Part shown: positions 1-8,434 of the stretch, piece by piece
How the letters are laid out: every line of letters begins with the position of its first letter
Numbering within the stretch: position 1 is the first letter of the stretch
From: Oscillospiraceae bacterium
Lineage (GTDB): Bacteria; Bacillota; Clostridia; Oscillospirales; Oscillospiraceae
Reading direction: 5' to 3'
Assembly: GCA_017515345.1 (NCBI GenBank)
Contig: JAFWFZ010000038.1
Coordinates: 1 to 64,000 of the forward strand
Length of the DNA stretch: 64,000 bases
Translations under genes and position numbers: made by a program
The notes under the pieces: generated by a model
What the model saw: only the letters and a program-made list of their open reading frames with translations
What the model was told of the DNA's origin: nothing
The model's database searches: none

Positions 1-594
1 CTGGATCACCCGCTGGATCTCCTCCTCACGGCCGATGACCGAGTCCAGCTTGCCCTGGATGGCCGCCTGGTTCAGGTCGCGGCTGAACTGATCCAGCGTC
101 TTGGTCTCGCCCTTCTGCCCCGCGCCGGCGGAGACGGGCTGCCGTACCGCTTCCGGATCGCCGGAGACGGCGCCGACCAGATCGCTGTACATCTTGTTGA
201 CGTCCACGCCGGTGGCCACGATGATGCGGGAGGCCACGCTCTCGTATTCCCGCAGGATGCCCATAAGCAGGTGCTCCGTGCCTATGGCGCTGTGGCCCAG
301 GCGGTTTGCCTCCCGGACGGCCAGCTCGATGACGTGCTTGGCCCTGGGGGTCAGGCCCTGGGGCGTGTCGCCTCGCTTGCCCCTGCCGATATGCTTCTCT
401 ATCATCTCAAGGATCAGCGACTCATCCAGGCCGTGCTCCCGCAGCACTCTTGCCGCCGCGCCTCCGTCCTCCCGGATGAGGCCGACCAGCATGTGCTCGG
501 TGCCCAGGTAGCCGTGCCCCAGCTCGGCGGCCGCCGACTGGGCCAGCTCCATGACCCGCTGCGCGCTCTCGGTGAATCTCTCTTCCATTCCCAT
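1..594 (-). CDS. clpC: ATP-dependent Clp protease ATP-binding subunit ClpC (N-terminal part, runs off the window)
   Basis: Hsp100 AAA+ unfoldase that feeds substrates to ClpP in the cytoplasm. The 198 visible residues hold the double Clp N-domain: repeat one begins MEERFTESAQRVMELA, repeat two begins near GLTPRAKHVIELA. They then run to the start of the first AAA module (KTLDQFSRDLNQAA and SVIGREEEIQRVIQ). The ATG at 594 is chosen because AGGAG lies 9 nt upstream; an in-frame ATG at 588 would fit the family start equally well. It is the last visible gene of ctsR-mcsA-clpC, about 30 nt after mcsA, so it should share the CtsR-controlled promoter. The Walker motifs and C-terminus lie outside the window. 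Confidence 0.93.
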   Translation of the reverse strand, partial: MGMEERFTESAQRVMELAQSAAAELGHGYLGTEHMLVGLIREDGGAAARVLREHGLDESLILEMIEKHIGRGKRGDTPQGLTPRAKHVIELAVREANRLGHSAIGTEHLLMGILREYESVASRIIVATGVDVNKMYSDLVGAVSGDPEAVRQPVSAGAGQKGETKTLDQFSRDLNQAAIQGKLDSVIGREEEIQRVIQ

Positions 595-624
595 GATCGA
601 ACACTCCTTTCAGGCGCCCGGACG

Positions 625-1080
625 TCAGGCGCTCTCGCCCTCCATTTTTCTGATGCGGTCGCGGATCTCCGCGGCCTTCTCATATTCCTCGTTCTCCGCG
701 GCCCTGCGCATCTCCTCCCGGAGCATATTGAGCTCACGCCGCCTGGAGATCTCCGGATCCACCGCGGCCTGCTGCCGGGGCTCCTCCTGCTGCTGCGCGG
801 GAGCCGTCTCCGTCCGGGGCTGCTCCAGCGGCAGGAAGGCCGACCGGGGCATCAGGCTGCCGATCCGGGGCAGCATGCCGAAGCCGCCGAAGCTCCGCCT
901 GCCGCCGAAGAAATCGGAGACCATGTCCTCAAACAGGTCGCTGGTGTTGAAATACACGTTGTTGGAATAGCCCAGCTTGTCGGCGCACTCGGCGCAGAGA
1001 TGGACCTCGCTGGTCTTGCCGTTGATATTGGACGTATAGTGGAAGCTGCATTCATTTTTGCCGCAATTCTGACATTTCAT
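625..1080 (-). CDS. mcsA: McsA-like zinc-finger protein with C-terminal UVR domain
   Basis: Modulator of the CtsR/Clp stress system. The N-terminus has a treble-clef-like zinc module (MKCQNCGKNECSFHYT, then HLCAECADKLG), giving two CxxC pairs. The middle is a Pro/Gln-rich low-complexity stretch. The C-terminus is a UVR helical hairpin (about residues 110-148, containing EYEKAAEIRDRIRKME), as in UvrB/UvrC. The ATG at 1080 follows GGAG by about 8 nt; an in-frame ATG at 1098 would overlap ctsR and has no better ribosome site. It lies between ctsR and clpC. In Bacillus McsA partners the arginine kinase McsB, but no mcsB is present here, so McsA may work with CtsR or ClpC directly. Confidence 0.88.
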   Translation of the reverse strand: MKCQNCGKNECSFHYTSNINGKTSEVHLCAECADKLGYSNNVYFNTSDLFEDMVSDFFGGRRSFGGFGMLPRIGSLMPRSAFLPLEQPRTETAPAQQQEEPRQQAAVDPEISRRRELNMLREEMRRAAENEEYEKAAEIRDRIRKMEGESA

Positions 1081-1094
1081 GGTGATCTCTCCTT

Positions 1095-1547
1095 TCACTG
1101 GATCAGATTGACTAACATTTGCTTCAGGATGGACGCGCGGATGGCGTCGCGTTTTTCCGGCTCAGCCGGTCTCAATGCCGTGTTGGACGTGGCCGCCAGC
1201 AGCAGCTTCGCCAGGTGGTCGCTGCACACGCCGCCGTTCAGCAGATTCTGGATCAGCGCGGCGCAGCTCCTGTCATCCAGGCTGTCGCCCACGGCGTTCA
1301 CCGTATGCATCACCAGCATGCTGGGATCGGTGCGCACCCGGGTGATCCGGATGTAACCGCCGCCGCCCCGCCGGCTCTCCACGATGTAGCCGTGCTCCGG
1401 GGAAAAGCGTGTGGCAATCACATAGTTGATCTGGCTGGGCACGCAGTTGAATTTGCTTGCAAGCTCCGACCGCTGGAGCTCCGCCGTGCCGTCATGGCCG
1501 GAGAGCATCTCGTTGATGAAGCTCGCGATCAGGTCGCTCATACCCAT
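1095..1547 (-). CDS. ctsR: Transcriptional repressor CtsR
   Basis: Class III heat-shock repressor of clp genes. The sequence starts MGMSDLIASFINEML and contains the CtsR winged-helix core: a helix-turn-helix around ELASKFNCVPSQINYVIATRF, followed by the glycine-rich wing ESRRGGGGYIRI. Length is 150 residues, normal for CtsR. The open frame extends upstream to 1640, but the ATG at 1547 has GGAGG at 8 nt spacing and begins exactly where CtsR proteins begin. It is first in an operon with mcsA and clpC (14 nt to mcsA). Two CtsR boxes upstream show autoregulation. Confidence 0.93.
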   Translation of the reverse strand: MGMSDLIASFINEMLSGHDGTAELQRSELASKFNCVPSQINYVIATRFSPEHGYIVESRRGGGGYIRITRVRTDPSMLVMHTVNAVGDSLDDRSCAALIQNLLNGGVCSDHLAKLLLAATSNTALRPAEPEKRDAIRASILKQMLVNLIQ

Positions 1548-1562
1548 GGCCGTCGCCTCCAA

Positions 1563-1648
1563 TTTGACTTTGACTTTCTTTGACCTTATGGCACTATAAT
1601 ACACATCCCGCGGAAATATCGCAAGGTCCGTTTTGACCAAATTTGACC
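1563..1648 (-). promoter_or_regulatory. ctsR promoter with two CtsR operator boxes
   Basis: Minus-strand promoter: -35 TTGCGA at 1619-1624, 17-nt spacer, -10 TATTAT at 1596-1601. Two heptamer direct-repeat operators flank it. The upstream box at 1632-1648 reads GGTCAAA-N3-GGTCAAA; the downstream box at 1569-1585 reads GGTCAAA-N3-AGTCAAA. A third half-site (AGTCAAA, 1563-1569) abuts the downstream box. This matches the known CtsR site of tandem GGTCAAA heptamers separated by 3 nt. One box lies just upstream of the -35 and the other lies over or just after the start point, so repression of ctsR-mcsA-clpC is expected. Confidence 0.92.
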
Positions 1649-1887
1649 TTTATCCGCCGCGTTGTGTCGCGTTATCTTCCGATATCTCGATCATTCTGAC
1701 GCATACTGGTTTTTTCGCGATTTTTCAGGATCCTGATCAACGATCCGTTCATCGCTCCGCTTCACGCAGCCGTCGGGGGCCGGTCCACCCGTCATATAAT
1801 AAGGTCGTCCGCGCGCCGCGGCCGCAGTCAGCCCGTTTTCCGCGGCTGAGCAGCGGCTTCTGAAATCGGAACGGTCGGCCATGCGTA

Positions 1888-1937
1888 TTGACAGAACGCA
1901 TAAAACGCGGTAATATTGTTTCAAATAAGGCAATATT
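1888..1937 (+). promoter_or_regulatory. Sigma-70-type promoter with inverted repeat, upstream of Crp/Fnr gene
   Basis: TTGACA at 1888-1893 and TAATAT at 1911-1916 with a 17-nt spacer make a near-consensus promoter. An inverted repeat, AATATTG (1912-1918) and CAATATT (1931-1937) with a 12-nt spacer, overlaps the -10 and the expected start near 1923. Its position suggests an operator for negative autoregulation by the Crp/Fnr protein encoded next; that link is inference. Confidence 0.7.
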
Positions 1938-1978
1938 TCGCTGTGAAGGCATAACTGATGCACGTTTGGAGGAACAGG

Positions 1979-2677
1979 ATGGACGTAAAAGAACTGAAGC
2001 GGGGAGAAAAGCCGCTGATCAGGGGCTGCTTTCTCTTCAGCGGGGCCGGTGACGAATCGGCCGAGGCCGCTCTGACGGACGACCGATGCGTACTGCTCAG
2101 CGTCCCGGCGGGGACGGTCCTGTCGGAGGTCTGCGACTACCGGCGCAGTCTGGGGCTCGTGCTCTCCGGCGTCGTCCGGGTGGACAAGGTCTCCGACCGG
2201 GAGTATCTGATGACCGATCTGAAAAAAGGGGGCCTGTTCGGCGCGGCCAGCCTGTACGACGAGCCGGGGGAAACGCCTCTCGTCACCCGGCTCACGGCGC
2301 GCACCGACGTGCGGATCGTCTTTTTCCGGGGCGACCTGCTGCGGGAGCTGATGCGGGCGGATTTCCTCATCACGGAAAACTACATCCGCTTCCTGACCGG
2401 GCGGATCAAATTCCTGAACGACAAGATCCAGCGGCTCATCTACACCAGCGCGGACACGGCCCTGGCCCACTACCTGCTGGAGCACGCGGGGGACGGCGGG
2501 ACCATCTCCCCCAACCTCTCCGCCCTGGCGGACGAGCTGGCTATCGCGCGGGCGAGCCTGTACCGCTCCCTGCGCACCCTGGAAGAAAACGGATGCCTTA
2601 AAAAATCCGGGCGAAAAATCACAATACTTGACCGCGAGGCGCTGGCCGCCTTCGCAGCAAAGGAGGAACAAAAATGA
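1979..2677 (+). CDS. Crp/Fnr family transcriptional regulator
   Basis: About 232 residues with the family layout. An N-terminal cyclic-nucleotide-binding-like beta roll covers about residues 20-120 (VLSGVVRVDKVSDREYLMTDL, then GGLFGAASLYDE). A long dimer helix around TENYIRFLTGRIKFLNDKIQ follows, then a C-terminal HTH (LSALADELAIARASLYRSLRTLEENG). No Fnr-type cysteine cluster is visible at the N-terminus. The ATG at 1979 has GGAGG 6 nt upstream, better than the upstream in-frame ATG at 1958. Its stop overlaps the start of the binding-protein gene (ATGA), so it is co-transcribed with an ABC importer and probably controls it in response to the transported compound or a related signal. Confidence 0.88.
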   Translation: MDVKELKRGEKPLIRGCFLFSGAGDESAEAALTDDRCVLLSVPAGTVLSEVCDYRRSLGLVLSGVVRVDKVSDREYLMTDLKKGGLFGAASLYDEPGETPLVTRLTARTDVRIVFFRGDLLRELMRADFLITENYIRFLTGRIKFLNDKIQRLIYTSADTALAHYLLEHAGDGGTISPNLSALADELAIARASLYRSLRTLEENGCLKKSGRKITILDREALAAFAAKEEQK

Positions 2678-3648
2678 AAAGGATACTTTTGATACTGCTC
2701 GCAGCGGTGATGACGCTGTCGCTGTTTTCCTGCGCGAAACCGAAGGAGCCGGCGCCCGCTCTCAGCGTGGGCTTCCTGAAAGGGCCCACCGGCGTGGGCG
2801 CCGCGTACCTCATGGATCAGAACGAGAAGGGCGCCTGTGAGGGGAACTACGCGTTCACCCTGGAGGAGGATCCCTCCGCCGTCACGGCGGCCTTCATCCA
2901 GGGGAGCCTGAGCGCCGCCGCCGTTCCCACCAACGTGGCGGCAGTGCTCTATAACAAGATGGAGGGGAATGTCCGCATCGTCGCGGTGAACACCCTCTCC
3001 GTGCTGCATATTCTGGAGGCCGGCGACACGGTGCACAGCGTTGCCGATCTCCGGGGGCGCACCGTCTATGCAACGGGCCAGGGGGCAAACCCGGAATATG
3101 TGCTGAACTACATCCTCCGGGAGAACGGGCTGGAGCCCGGCACGGATGTGACGGTGGAGTTCATGGATTCCGGCGAGCTGGCGACCCGGATGGTCTCCGG
3201 CGAGCTGGACCTGTGCATGCTGCCCATCCCGGCGGCCACCACGGTGCTCATGAAGAACAAGGACGTGCGGGACGCCCTTTCCCTGGGGGATGAATGGGCG
3301 AAGACCTCCGCCGGCAGCGAGCTGGCCCAGGGCTGTATCGTGGTCCGTGCCGACCTGGATGACCTGGACGCGCGGATGGCCGCGTTCCTGAAGGACTACG
3401 GCGCCAGCATCGCCTTCATGTCCGACGGGAAAAACCTGGAGGAGGCCGCGGAGCTCACGGTGAAATACGGCATCATCCCCTCCGCGGAGATCGCGAAGGC
3501 CGCGCTCCCCGACTGCGGACTCACCTTCCTCTCCGGCCATGACGCGGTGAAGGGCTGCATGGACGGGTATCTGCAGGTGATGTTCGACGCCGACCCCGCC
3601 TCCGTGGGCGGCAAGCTGCCCGATGAAGACTTCTACTACAAGGCATAG
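2674..3648 (+). CDS. ABC transporter substrate-binding lipoprotein (NitT/TauT-like)
   Basis: Extracytoplasmic solute-binding protein of 324 residues. A lipoprotein signal is visible: MKRILLILLAAVMTLSLFSC, with Cys20 as the lipidation site. The mature protein resembles the SsuA/THI5/NMT1 fold: a first strand with GFLKGPTGVGAAYL, then the hinge strand pattern VADLRGRTVYATGQGANPEYVLNYIL, typical of periplasmic binding fold type 2. The start overlaps the regulator stop by 4 nt and the 3' end overlaps the permease start, so it belongs to a regulator-SBP-permease-ATPase operon. The substrate cannot be read from sequence; relatives bind nitrate, sulfonates, pyrimidines or other small anions and heterocycles. 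Confidence 0.87.
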   Translation: MKRILLILLAAVMTLSLFSCAKPKEPAPALSVGFLKGPTGVGAAYLMDQNEKGACEGNYAFTLEEDPSAVTAAFIQGSLSAAAVPTNVAAVLYNKMEGNVRIVAVNTLSVLHILEAGDTVHSVADLRGRTVYATGQGANPEYVLNYILRENGLEPGTDVTVEFMDSGELATRMVSGELDLCMLPIPAATTVLMKNKDVRDALSLGDEWAKTSAGSELAQGCIVVRADLDDLDARMAAFLKDYGASIAFMSDGKNLEEAAELTVKYGIIPSAEIAKAALPDCGLTFLSGHDAVKGCMDGYLQVMFDADPASVGGKLPDEDFYYKA

Positions 3649-4375
3649 GCTGTTTCGAAGCCTGGGGGCTGTAGCGTTCTGGCTCGCCGTCTGGTGGGCC
3701 GTTTCGGCCGCGGTGGGTCAGCCGCTCATCCTCCCCGGGCCGCCGGAAACGGCCAGGGCGCTGGCGGAGCTCAGCGCCGGGCCGGCGTTCTGGACCACGG
3801 TGGGGCTCACGCTCCTGCGCATCGCCTGCGGCTTTCTGGCCGGGGCGGCGGCGGGCGCGCTCCTTGCCCTGGGCACCGCCTTCTCCCCCCTGCTGAGCGC
3901 CGTATTCTCACCGGTCATGCGTCTGGTACGCTCCACCCCGGTGGCCTCCTTCATCATCCTGGCGCTGCTGTGGGTGGCCAAGGCGGCCATTCCGGCGCTC
4001 ATTTCAGCCATGCTGGTGGCCCCCGTGATCTGGGGAGGCGTATCCGCCGCCCTGGCGGGGACGGACCGGGAGCTGCTGGAGATGGCAAGGGCTTACCGGT
4101 TCGGACGGTGGAAGACGCTGCGCAGCGTGTATATCCCCTCGGCCATGCCGGCGTTTTCCGCCTCCTGCCTCACCGCCGTGGGGCTGGCCTGGAAATCCGG
4201 CGTGGCGGCGGAGGTGCTGTGCCAGCTCCGTCCCTCCGTTGGCGCGGAGCTCTACTACGCGAAGATCTATCTGGAGACGCCCCGGCTCTTTGCCTGGACC
4301 GCCGCGGTGGTGGTCCTGAGCTACCTGCTGGAGAAATTCGTCGCGGCCGTTCTGCGGAAGGGGGCGGGGGCATGA
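3623..4375 (+). CDS. ABC transporter permease (SsuC/TauC-like)
   Basis: Inner-membrane permease, 250 residues with about six hydrophobic segments. The cytoplasmic coupling EAA loop is visible as LEMARAYRFGRWKTLRSVYIPSAMPAF. The gene starts 26 nt inside the end of the binding-protein gene and its stop overlaps the ATPase start (ATGA), so translation is coupled along the operon. The ATG at 3623 is the first in frame and gives a short cytoplasmic leader before the first membrane segment (AVAFWLAVWWAVSAAVG). It is assigned to the NitT/TauT permease class from the EAA loop and the partner genes. Confidence 0.9.
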   Translation: MKTSTTRHRLFRSLGAVAFWLAVWWAVSAAVGQPLILPGPPETARALAELSAGPAFWTTVGLTLLRIACGFLAGAAAGALLALGTAFSPLLSAVFSPVMRLVRSTPVASFIILALLWVAKAAIPALISAMLVAPVIWGGVSAALAGTDRELLEMARAYRFGRWKTLRSVYIPSAMPAFSASCLTAVGLAWKSGVAAEVLCQLRPSVGAELYYAKIYLETPRLFAWTAAVVVLSYLLEKFVAAVLRKGAGA

Positions 4376-4941
4376 TCTCGATCCGCGGTCTCCGGTTTCG
4401 CTACGGCGACCGGACCGTTTTCGACGGGCTCGACATGGAGCTTGGGGAGAACGCCATCCTCACCGCGCCCTCCGGCAGCGGCAAAACGACGCTCCTGAAG
4501 CTCATCGCCGGACTCCTTGTCCCTGAGGCAGGCGCGATCTCCGGCGTGCCGGAGCGGATCGCCTTCCTCTTTCAGGAGGATCGGCTGCTCCCCTGGTATT
4601 CGATCCTGAAAAACGCGGAGCTGGTGTCCGACCGGGCCGCCGCTTCTGCCATGCTGGAGGCGGTCGGGCTCGGCGATAAGCTCGAGGCGCGCCCCGGCAC
4701 CCTCTCCGGCGGGGAGCGGCGGCGGGCAGCGCTGGCCCGCGCCCTGTGCGCGGAGGCGGACCTCCTCATCCTGGACGAGCCCTTCAAAGGCCTGGACCCG
4801 CCGCTCATGGAGGCCATGGCGGCGCTCATCCGCTCCCGGGGCGTCCCGTATCTGGCGGCGCTCCATTCGGAGGAGGAGACGGCCGCCCTGGGCGGAACCG
4901 CGGTCAGGCTGAAGGGAGACGATTCGGACGATTTCAGTTGA
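4372..4941 (+). CDS. ABC transporter ATP-binding protein
   Basis: Short ABC ATPase of 189 residues starting MISIRGLRFRYGDRTVF. Walker A is APSGSGKTTLL, the Q-loop is LFQEDRLLPWYSI, the signature is LSGGERRRAALARAL, Walker B is LLILDEPFKGLD, and the switch histidine is in AALHSEEE. It is about 50 residues shorter than typical SsuB/TauB ATPases, and the region after the H-loop is brief. The ATG at 4372 overlaps the permease stop. A longer open frame extends upstream in the same phase, but that part lies inside the permease gene. Last gene of the operon. Confidence 0.9.
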   Translation: MISIRGLRFRYGDRTVFDGLDMELGENAILTAPSGSGKTTLLKLIAGLLVPEAGAISGVPERIAFLFQEDRLLPWYSILKNAELVSDRAAASAMLEAVGLGDKLEARPGTLSGGERRRAALARALCAEADLLILDEPFKGLDPPLMEAMAALIRSRGVPYLAALHSEEETAALGGTAVRLKGDDSDDFS

Positions 4942-4948
4942 TTACATA

Positions 4949-4977
4949 TTGAATCATCAGCAAAAATAGTATATGAT
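4949..4977 (+). promoter_or_regulatory. Probable promoter of the MATE transporter gene
   Basis: TTGAAT (4949-4954), 17-nt spacer, TATGAT (4972-4977), inside a short AT-rich stretch between the ABC operon and the MATE gene. A TATAAT at about 4980-4985 offers an alternative -10 with a weaker -35. Confidence 0.55.
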
Positions 4978-5011
4978 GATATAATATAATATGTAAAAGG
5001 GACCGATCGTC

Positions 5012-6391
5012 TTGAACTATATCATCAGGGAACGTAAATTTTACCGGCGCATGCTGAGTCTGGCGCTGCCGGTGACATGTCAGATGCTCATCAACGTAGG
5101 CATCAACATCATGGACACGCTGATGCTCTCCAAGCTGGGCGAGGCGCAGATCGCCGCCTCCTCCCTGGCGGGGCAGTTCATCAACCTGTTTTATATCGTC
5201 TGTCTGGGCATCGGCGGCGGGTCCGCCGTCATGACCGCCATGTACTGGGGCCATCGGGACATGACCTCCTTCAAGAAGGTCCTGACCCTCATGCTGCGGA
5301 TCAGTCTCATTATCGCCTGCGGATTCACCCTGGCCACCGCCCTCTCGCCCCGTGGCATTTTCCGGCTCTACACCGATGGTGAGGCCATCATCCGCGAGGG
5401 ACTTCGCTATTTCAAGTGGATGGCCTATTCCTTCGTTTTCCAGGCGATCACCGCGCCCCTGTCCGCCGTACTGCGTACGGCGAGGAAAACGCTGATCCCG
5501 CTGATCGCAAGTCTCTGCGCGTTCTTCCTGAACATTTTCGTGAACTGGGTGTTCATCTTCGGCAACCTGGGCGCGCCCAGGCTGGAGATCGAGGGTAGCG
5601 CCATCGGCACCATCACCTCCTACGCGGTCCAGGCGATCATCGTCAGCATCTACGTGTTCGTGATCGACAAGGATATCCGCTATCGGGTCCGGGATCTGTT
5701 CCGGCCCTGCATCGACAAGCTGCGGGAATTCATCAAATTCGCGGCGCCCGTCATCCTCAGCGACACGCTGCTGGGACTGGGCATGAACGGCATCTCGGTC
5801 ATCGGCGGGCACATCGGAGAATCCTTCGTGGCGGCCTCCGCCATCACCTCCGTGGTGCAGCGGCTCGCCACCGTATACGGCCAGGGCATCTACACCGCGG
5901 GCTCGGTCATCGTGGGCAACACCCTGGGCGAAAACGATCCGGAGCGGGCCCAGCGGGAGGCGGTGTCCTCCTTCCTGGTCTCGGCGGGTATGGGCGTCTT
6001 CGCCTCCATCGTCATCCTGCTGATTTCGGGGCCCTTCATCTCCTTCTACGACATCACGGATGAGACACGGGCCATTGCGAGGCAGCTCATGTACGCCACG
6101 TCAATCAACGTGGTCTTCCACCTCACCGGCGGCATGCTCACGAAGGGCGTGCTCCGCGGCGGGGGCGACACGCGCTTCCTCCTGGTGACGGATATCATCT
6201 TCCTCTGGCTCGTCAGCCTGCCCCTGGCGGCTCTGGCGGGGCTCGTATGGCATCTGCCGGCCTTCTGGGTATACATCTTCATGAAGATCGAGATGGCGAT
6301 CAAGACCATCATAGGGATCTTCCGGCTGTTTTCTAAAAAATGGATCCATATCGTCCGATTCGAGGACGACCCCCAAAAACAGAAAGCATAA
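5012..6391 (+). CDS. MATE family multidrug/cation efflux transporter
   Basis: Membrane protein of 459 residues with about 12 hydrophobic segments in two repeats, typical of MATE antiporters that export drugs using Na+ or H+. The first membrane segment begins at MLSLALPVTCQMLINVGINI and is followed by the family-like LGEAQIAASSLAGQF. A second-repeat counterpart is visible around VILSDTLLGLGMNGISVIGG. The start appears to be TTG at 5012, with AAGGGA 10-14 nt upstream; an ATG at 5051 would remove the conserved RKFYRR lead into helix 1. A strong terminator follows. The gene converges on the ABC exporter operon, so the two export systems are neighbours but separately transcribed. Confidence 0.9.
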   Translation: MNYIIRERKFYRRMLSLALPVTCQMLINVGINIMDTLMLSKLGEAQIAASSLAGQFINLFYIVCLGIGGGSAVMTAMYWGHRDMTSFKKVLTLMLRISLIIACGFTLATALSPRGIFRLYTDGEAIIREGLRYFKWMAYSFVFQAITAPLSAVLRTARKTLIPLIASLCAFFLNIFVNWVFIFGNLGAPRLEIEGSAIGTITSYAVQAIIVSIYVFVIDKDIRYRVRDLFRPCIDKLREFIKFAAPVILSDTLLGLGMNGISVIGGHIGESFVAASAITSVVQRLATVYGQGIYTAGSVIVGNTLGENDPERAQREAVSSFLVSAGMGVFASIVILLISGPFISFYDITDETRAIARQLMYATSINVVFHLTGGMLTKGVLRGGGDTRFLLVTDIIFLWLVSLPLAALAGLVWHLPAFWVYIFMKIEMAIKTIIGIFRLFSKKWIHIVRFEDDPQKQKA

Positions 6392-6394
6392 AAC

Positions 6395-6464
6395 AAGCGG
6401 ACAGCCTGCACTGTCCGCTTTTCCGTCAAAAAGTCCCGGCCGGAGCGATCCGGCCGGGACTTTT
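6395..6464. terminator. Tandem bidirectional hairpin terminators
   Basis: Hairpin one pairs AAGCGGACAG (6395-6404) with CTGTCCGCTT (6411-6420). Hairpin two pairs 16 nt at 6429-6444 with 6449-6464 through a GCGA tetraloop and has an A-run on one side and a T-run on the other. It lies between the convergent MATE and ABC exporter genes and can serve both strands. Confidence 0.88.
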
Positions 6465-6493
6465 CTGCTTTTGCTCAGCTATGGCGCGGCCGG

Positions 6494-8434
6494 TCACTCC
6501 AGCTCAGAGGCGCCGGTGTAGAGCTGATAGTATTTGCCCCTGTGGGCAATGAGCTCGTCATGGCTGCCGCGCTCGATGATGCGGCCGTGCTCCAGCACGA
6601 TGATCATGTCGGAGTTCTGCACCGGGGAGAGCCGGTGGGCAATGACGAACACGGTCCTGCCGTGCATCAGCGCATCCATGCCCTGCTGCACGATGGCCTC
6701 GGTGCGGGTATCGATGGAGCTCGTCGCCTCGTCCAGGATCATGACGGGCGGGTCGGCCACCGCCGCCCTGGCGATGGACAGGAGCTGACGCTGGCCCTGG
6801 CTGAGCCGGCCGCCGTCCCCTTCCACCATGGTGTCGTACCCCTGAGGCAGACGGGTGATGTAATCATGGGCGTTGGCCAGCTGCGCCGCGGCGATGCACT
6901 CCTCATCCGTGGCGTCCAGCCTGCCGTAGCGGATATTCTCCATCACCGTGCCGGTGAACAGGTTCACATCCTGCAGCACCACGCCCAGCGACCGCCGGAG
7001 GTCCGCCTTTTTGATCCGGTTGATGTTGATGCCGTCGTACTGGATCTTTCCGTCGTCGATGTCGTAAAAGCGGTTGATCAGGTTTGTGATGGTGGTCTTG
7101 CCCGCGCCGGTGGCGCCCACGAAGGCGATCTTCTTTCCGGGATCGGCGTCGATGGTCACATCGTGGAGCACGGGCTTCTCCGGGGTGTAGCCGAAGTCCA
7201 CGTCGTGGAGCTCCACGTCGCCCCGCAGCAGCGTATAGGAGACGCTTCCGTCGCTCCCGCTCTGCTTCCAGGCCCAGATGTTGGTGCGCTCGTCGGACTC
7301 GGTGAGCTCGTCGCCGTCGTATCTGGCGTTGACAAGGCCCACGACGCCCTCGTCCTTCTCCGGCTTCTCGTCCATGAGCTTGAAAATACGCTCCGCGCCG
7401 GCCAGGGCCATGACGATGGAGTTGAGCTGCTGGCTCACCATGCTGATGGGCTGGGTGAAGCTGCGGGAGAGGAGCAGGAACGAGGCGATGATGCCCAGGG
7501 TCAGGCCGCCGACGCCCTTGAGCGCCAGGACGCCGCCCACGATGGCCACCAGCACATACTGGAAATGGCCCATGTTCGCCATGATGGGCATCAGGCTGGA
7601 GGCAAGCGCGTTTGCCTTCGTCATGTGGAAGCACAGCTTGTCGTTGCGCTGGTCGAATTCCTCCTTGATCTCAGGCTCATGGTTGAAGACCTTGATGACC
7701 CGCTGGCCGTTGATCATCTCCTCCACATAGCCGTTGACGTTGCCCAGCGCCTCCTGCTGTCCCACGAAATGCTTGGATGCGCCGGTCGCCACACGGGTGG
7801 ATGCGAACAGCATGAGCGCCGCCGTGACCACCACCAGAAGGGTGAGATGCCAGCTCATGGAGATCATCATCACAAAGACGATGATCACGGAAATGAACGC
7901 CGACATGGTCTGGGGCACGCTCTGGATCAGCATCTGGCGGAGGCTGTCCGTATCGTTGGTGTACCGGCTCATGGTGTCGCCAAAGGTGTGGGTGTCAAAG
8001 TAGCGGATGGGAAGATCCTGCATATGGGTGAACATATCGTCCCGGATGGTCTTCTGAATGCCCTGTGTGATGGGGATCATCAGCCTGTTCTGGGTGAATG
8101 CCGCAATAACGCCAAGCGCGTAGATGCACGCCATCCGGAGGATGCTGTGGAGAAGCCCGGAATAGTCGGGATTTGAGCTGCCGATCAGCGGGGTGATGTA
8201 ATCGTCGATGACCGTGCGGATGAACATGGAGCCGTAGGAGGCCGCAAAGGCGCTGACGGCGATGCAGAGAAGCACGCAGAACACACGGACCTTATACCGG
8301 CCGAAATACTTCATGAACCGCCTGAAGGTGCCTTTCTGCAGGGTCGGGAGCTTGCCTACGGGGATCTGACCGCCCCTGGGGCCGCCCATGCGCACGCTGC
8401 GCGCCGGCTGGTTGCTGTTATTCGGAGGCGCCAC
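6494..8434 (-). CDS. ABC transporter, fused membrane/ATPase half-transporter (exporter type)
   Basis: Exporter half-transporter of 646 residues. Six membrane segments lie in roughly residues 50-350, then the nucleotide-binding domain. Walker A is GATGAGKTTI, the Q-loop is VLQDVNLFTGTV, the signature is LSQGQRQLLSIARA, Walker B is VMILDEATSSID, and the H-loop is VIAHRLSPV. The N-terminus carries a 30-residue Gly/Pro/Asn-rich extension. Translation starts at GTG 8434 with GGGAGGG 7 nt upstream, overlapping the previous exporter gene by 17 nt. It pairs with that half-transporter, as in heterodimeric LmrCD/YheHI-type pumps; here the catalytic glutamate after Walker B (DEAT) is intact, so this subunit is the competent site. 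Under MarR control through the shared promoter. Confidence 0.92.
   Translation of the reverse strand: MAPPNNSNQPARSVRMGGPRGGQIPVGKLPTLQKGTFRRFMKYFGRYKVRVFCVLLCIAVSAFAASYGSMFIRTVIDDYITPLIGSSNPDYSGLLHSILRMACIYALGVIAAFTQNRLMIPITQGIQKTIRDDMFTHMQDLPIRYFDTHTFGDTMSRYTNDTDSLRQMLIQSVPQTMSAFISVIIVFVMMISMSWHLTLLVVVTAALMLFASTRVATGASKHFVGQQEALGNVNGYVEEMINGQRVIKVFNHEPEIKEEFDQRNDKLCFHMTKANALASSLMPIMANMGHFQYVLVAIVGGVLALKGVGGLTLGIIASFLLLSRSFTQPISMVSQQLNSIVMALAGAERIFKLMDEKPEKDEGVVGLVNARYDGDELTESDERTNIWAWKQSGSDGSVSYTLLRGDVELHDVDFGYTPEKPVLHDVTIDADPGKKIAFVGATGAGKTTITNLINRFYDIDDGKIQYDGININRIKKADLRRSLGVVLQDVNLFTGTVMENIRYGRLDATDEECIAAAQLANAHDYITRLPQGYDTMVEGDGGRLSQGQRQLLSIARAAVADPPVMILDEATSSIDTRTEAIVQQGMDALMHGRTVFVIAHRLSPVQNSDMIIVLEHGRIIERGSHDELIAHRGKYYQLYTGASELE

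Noticed and set aside
3694..4371. N-terminal extension of the ABC ATPase at 4372
   Set aside because: The extension lies wholly within the permease gene in another frame; the ATPase begins at the ATG overlapping the permease stop.
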